A DNA stretch of 64,000 nt. Source: Lachnospiraceae bacterium. Its GTDB lineage: Bacteria; Bacillota; Clostridia; Lachnospirales; Lachnospiraceae. Below the pieces are notes generated by a model, which ran no database searches, had not been told where the DNA came from, and saw only the letters and a program-made list of their open reading frames with translations. The position numbers were made by a program, and so were the translations under genes. The stretch lies in assembly GCA_017624855.1 (NCBI GenBank), contig JAGAMF010000010.1, positions 1 to 64,000 on the forward strand. The letters are read 5' to 3'. Below are positions 63,236 to 64,000 of the stretch, piece by piece; within the stretch, counting starts at the first letter, position 1, and each line of letters begins with the position of its first letter.

Positions 63236-64000
63236 TTAAGCCTTCTTTACACGAAGCAAATCGTACTTCTCGCAAGTCTCGCTTAACTGTAAAAACAATA
63301 CCTGCTGAGGGTGAGGTGCACTGTCCACCGCAGCGCCTTTTTCATCATACATTGCTTCCACCACCGTTGACACATTACGACCGTCCGGCTTCATAATCTC
63401 AATGGTATCTCCAACACAGAACTTATTTTTCTGCTCAATACGCACCTTGCCGTCATCGGTAATTTCTTCCGCGATACCCAAATATACATACTCGTTGATA
63501 TAAGTATTGCTGTCGTATATCTGAGTCTCTTCCGTAGGCTTTCCAAAATAAAATCCGGTGGTAAACTGGCGGTAGGTACATTTGGAAATCTCCTGCCGAT
63601 ACCAATCCATATTTTTAGCATATTCCTCGGGCGATGTATAAAAATCGTCAATAGCCTTGCGATAGGTTCTTGCCACAGCCGCCACATACAATGCGGTCTT
63701 CATACGGCCTTCAATCTTCAAAGAATCGATTCCCGCATCTACAATTTCGGGAATGTACTCTATCATACATAAATCCTTTGAGTTAAAAATATATGTTCCC
63801 CGCTCGTTTTCATATACCGGCATATATTCGCCGGGACGGGTTTCTTCCACCACCGCATATTTCCAACGGCAGGGATGGGTACAAGCCCCCTGGTTGGCAT
63901 CTCTTCCGGTAAAATAATTGGATAAAAGACATCTTCCGGAATAAGAAATGCACATAGCTCCGTGAATAAAACTCTCTATCTCCATCTCTTCGGGAATGTG
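63236..64000 (-). CDS. U32-family peptidase, N-terminus beyond window
   Basis: The frame is open to the edge at 64000 and gives 254 C-terminal residues. It contains the U32 signature E-x-F-x-HGAMCISYSGRC near 63960, followed by RDANQGACTHPCRW and IEGRMKTALYVA. The family includes collagenase-like proteases and tRNA-hydroxylation proteins (TrhP/YegQ type); the signature alone does not choose between them. No start can be placed. Followed by a weak hairpin. Confidence 0.93.
   Translation of the reverse strand, partial: HIPEEMEIESFIHGAMCISYSGRCLLSNYFTGRDANQGACTHPCRWKYAVVEETRPGEYMPVYENERGTYIFNSKDLCMIEYIPEIVDAGIDSLKIEGRMKTALYVAAVARTYRKAIDDFYTSPEEYAKNMDWYRQEISKCTYRQFTTGFYFGKPTEETQIYDSNTYINEYVYLGIAEEITDDGKVRIEQKNKFCVGDTIEIMKPDGRNVSTVVEAMYDEKGAAVDSAPHPQQVLFLQLSETCEKYDLLRVKKA

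Overview
This 64 kb window reads as chromosomal DNA of a low-to-mid-GC, strictly anaerobic Firmicute of class Clostridia, most likely a Lachnospiraceae-type fermenter. This is inferred from the gene families: GlgC/GlgD pair, AsnA, type III glutamine synthetase, class III fructose-bisphosphatase, SpoVT, SpoVG, QueT under a preQ1-I riboswitch, metK under a SAM-I riboswitch, and typical AGGAGG ribosome binding sites. No integrase, transposase, phage gene, CRISPR array, tRNA or rRNA was seen. Several genes (spoVG, prs, pth, mfd, spoVT) lie near the origin in Bacillus subtilis, so this segment may be origin-proximal.

Layout: 1-11.5 kb holds metK (cut by the edge) with its riboswitch, an HD-GYP phosphodiesterase, murA, a LysM/G5/M23 cell-wall protein, NAD-malic enzyme, a lipoprotein, a coiled-coil tail-anchored protein, spoVT and a PAS-GAF-GGDEF diguanylate cyclase. 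From 11.7 to 24.5 kb, all on the minus strand, lies the most notable region: an LDH/MDH-family dehydrogenase, then hdrB-hdrC-hdrA-mvhD(flxD)-flxC-flxB-flxA-frdB-frdA, a short AspT-type exchanger and two-subunit fumarase. 24.7-35.6 kb: nagB, a ZIP transporter, an amidase lipoprotein, dgt, fbp, an amidohydrolase, lspA, asnA, asnS and a hicAB toxin-antitoxin pair. 36-52.3 kb: mfd, pth, several GNAT acetyltransferases, a HAD phosphatase, a split chromate-type transporter, an MGMT-type protein, a ComB homologue, yvcK, murI, spoVG and glgCD. At about 52.5 kb gene direction changes: murC, dnaD-like, dnaC-like, prs, an orphan prepilin and queT run on the plus strand. The right edge returns to the minus strand with galE, a sugar-phosphate nucleotidyltransferase, type III glutamine synthetase and a U32 peptidase cut by the edge.

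The 11.7-24.5 kb cluster can be read as one metabolic machine. Malate or oxaloacetate made by the dehydrogenase (its specificity residue is Arg, as in malate dehydrogenase) is dehydrated by fumarase. Fumarate is reduced by a soluble FrdAB that has no membrane anchor. Electrons would come from NADH through FlxABCD and HdrABC, with HdrA able in principle to bifurcate electrons to ferredoxin. The exchanger would move the C4-dicarboxylates. The dehydrogenase promoter carries an 18-bp Rex-like operator, so the whole set may be tuned to NADH/NAD+. This resembles archaeal thiol:fumarate reductase (TfrAB), whose TfrB fuses FrdB-like and HdrB-like parts; here those parts are separate genes. The wiring is inference from gene content and order.

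Other points of interest are a compact structured locus (45.97-46.15 kb) with promoters and terminators on both strands, a cluster of DnaA boxes in front of the dnaD-dnaC helicase-loading genes, and three intergenic hairpins inside the fumarate cluster.
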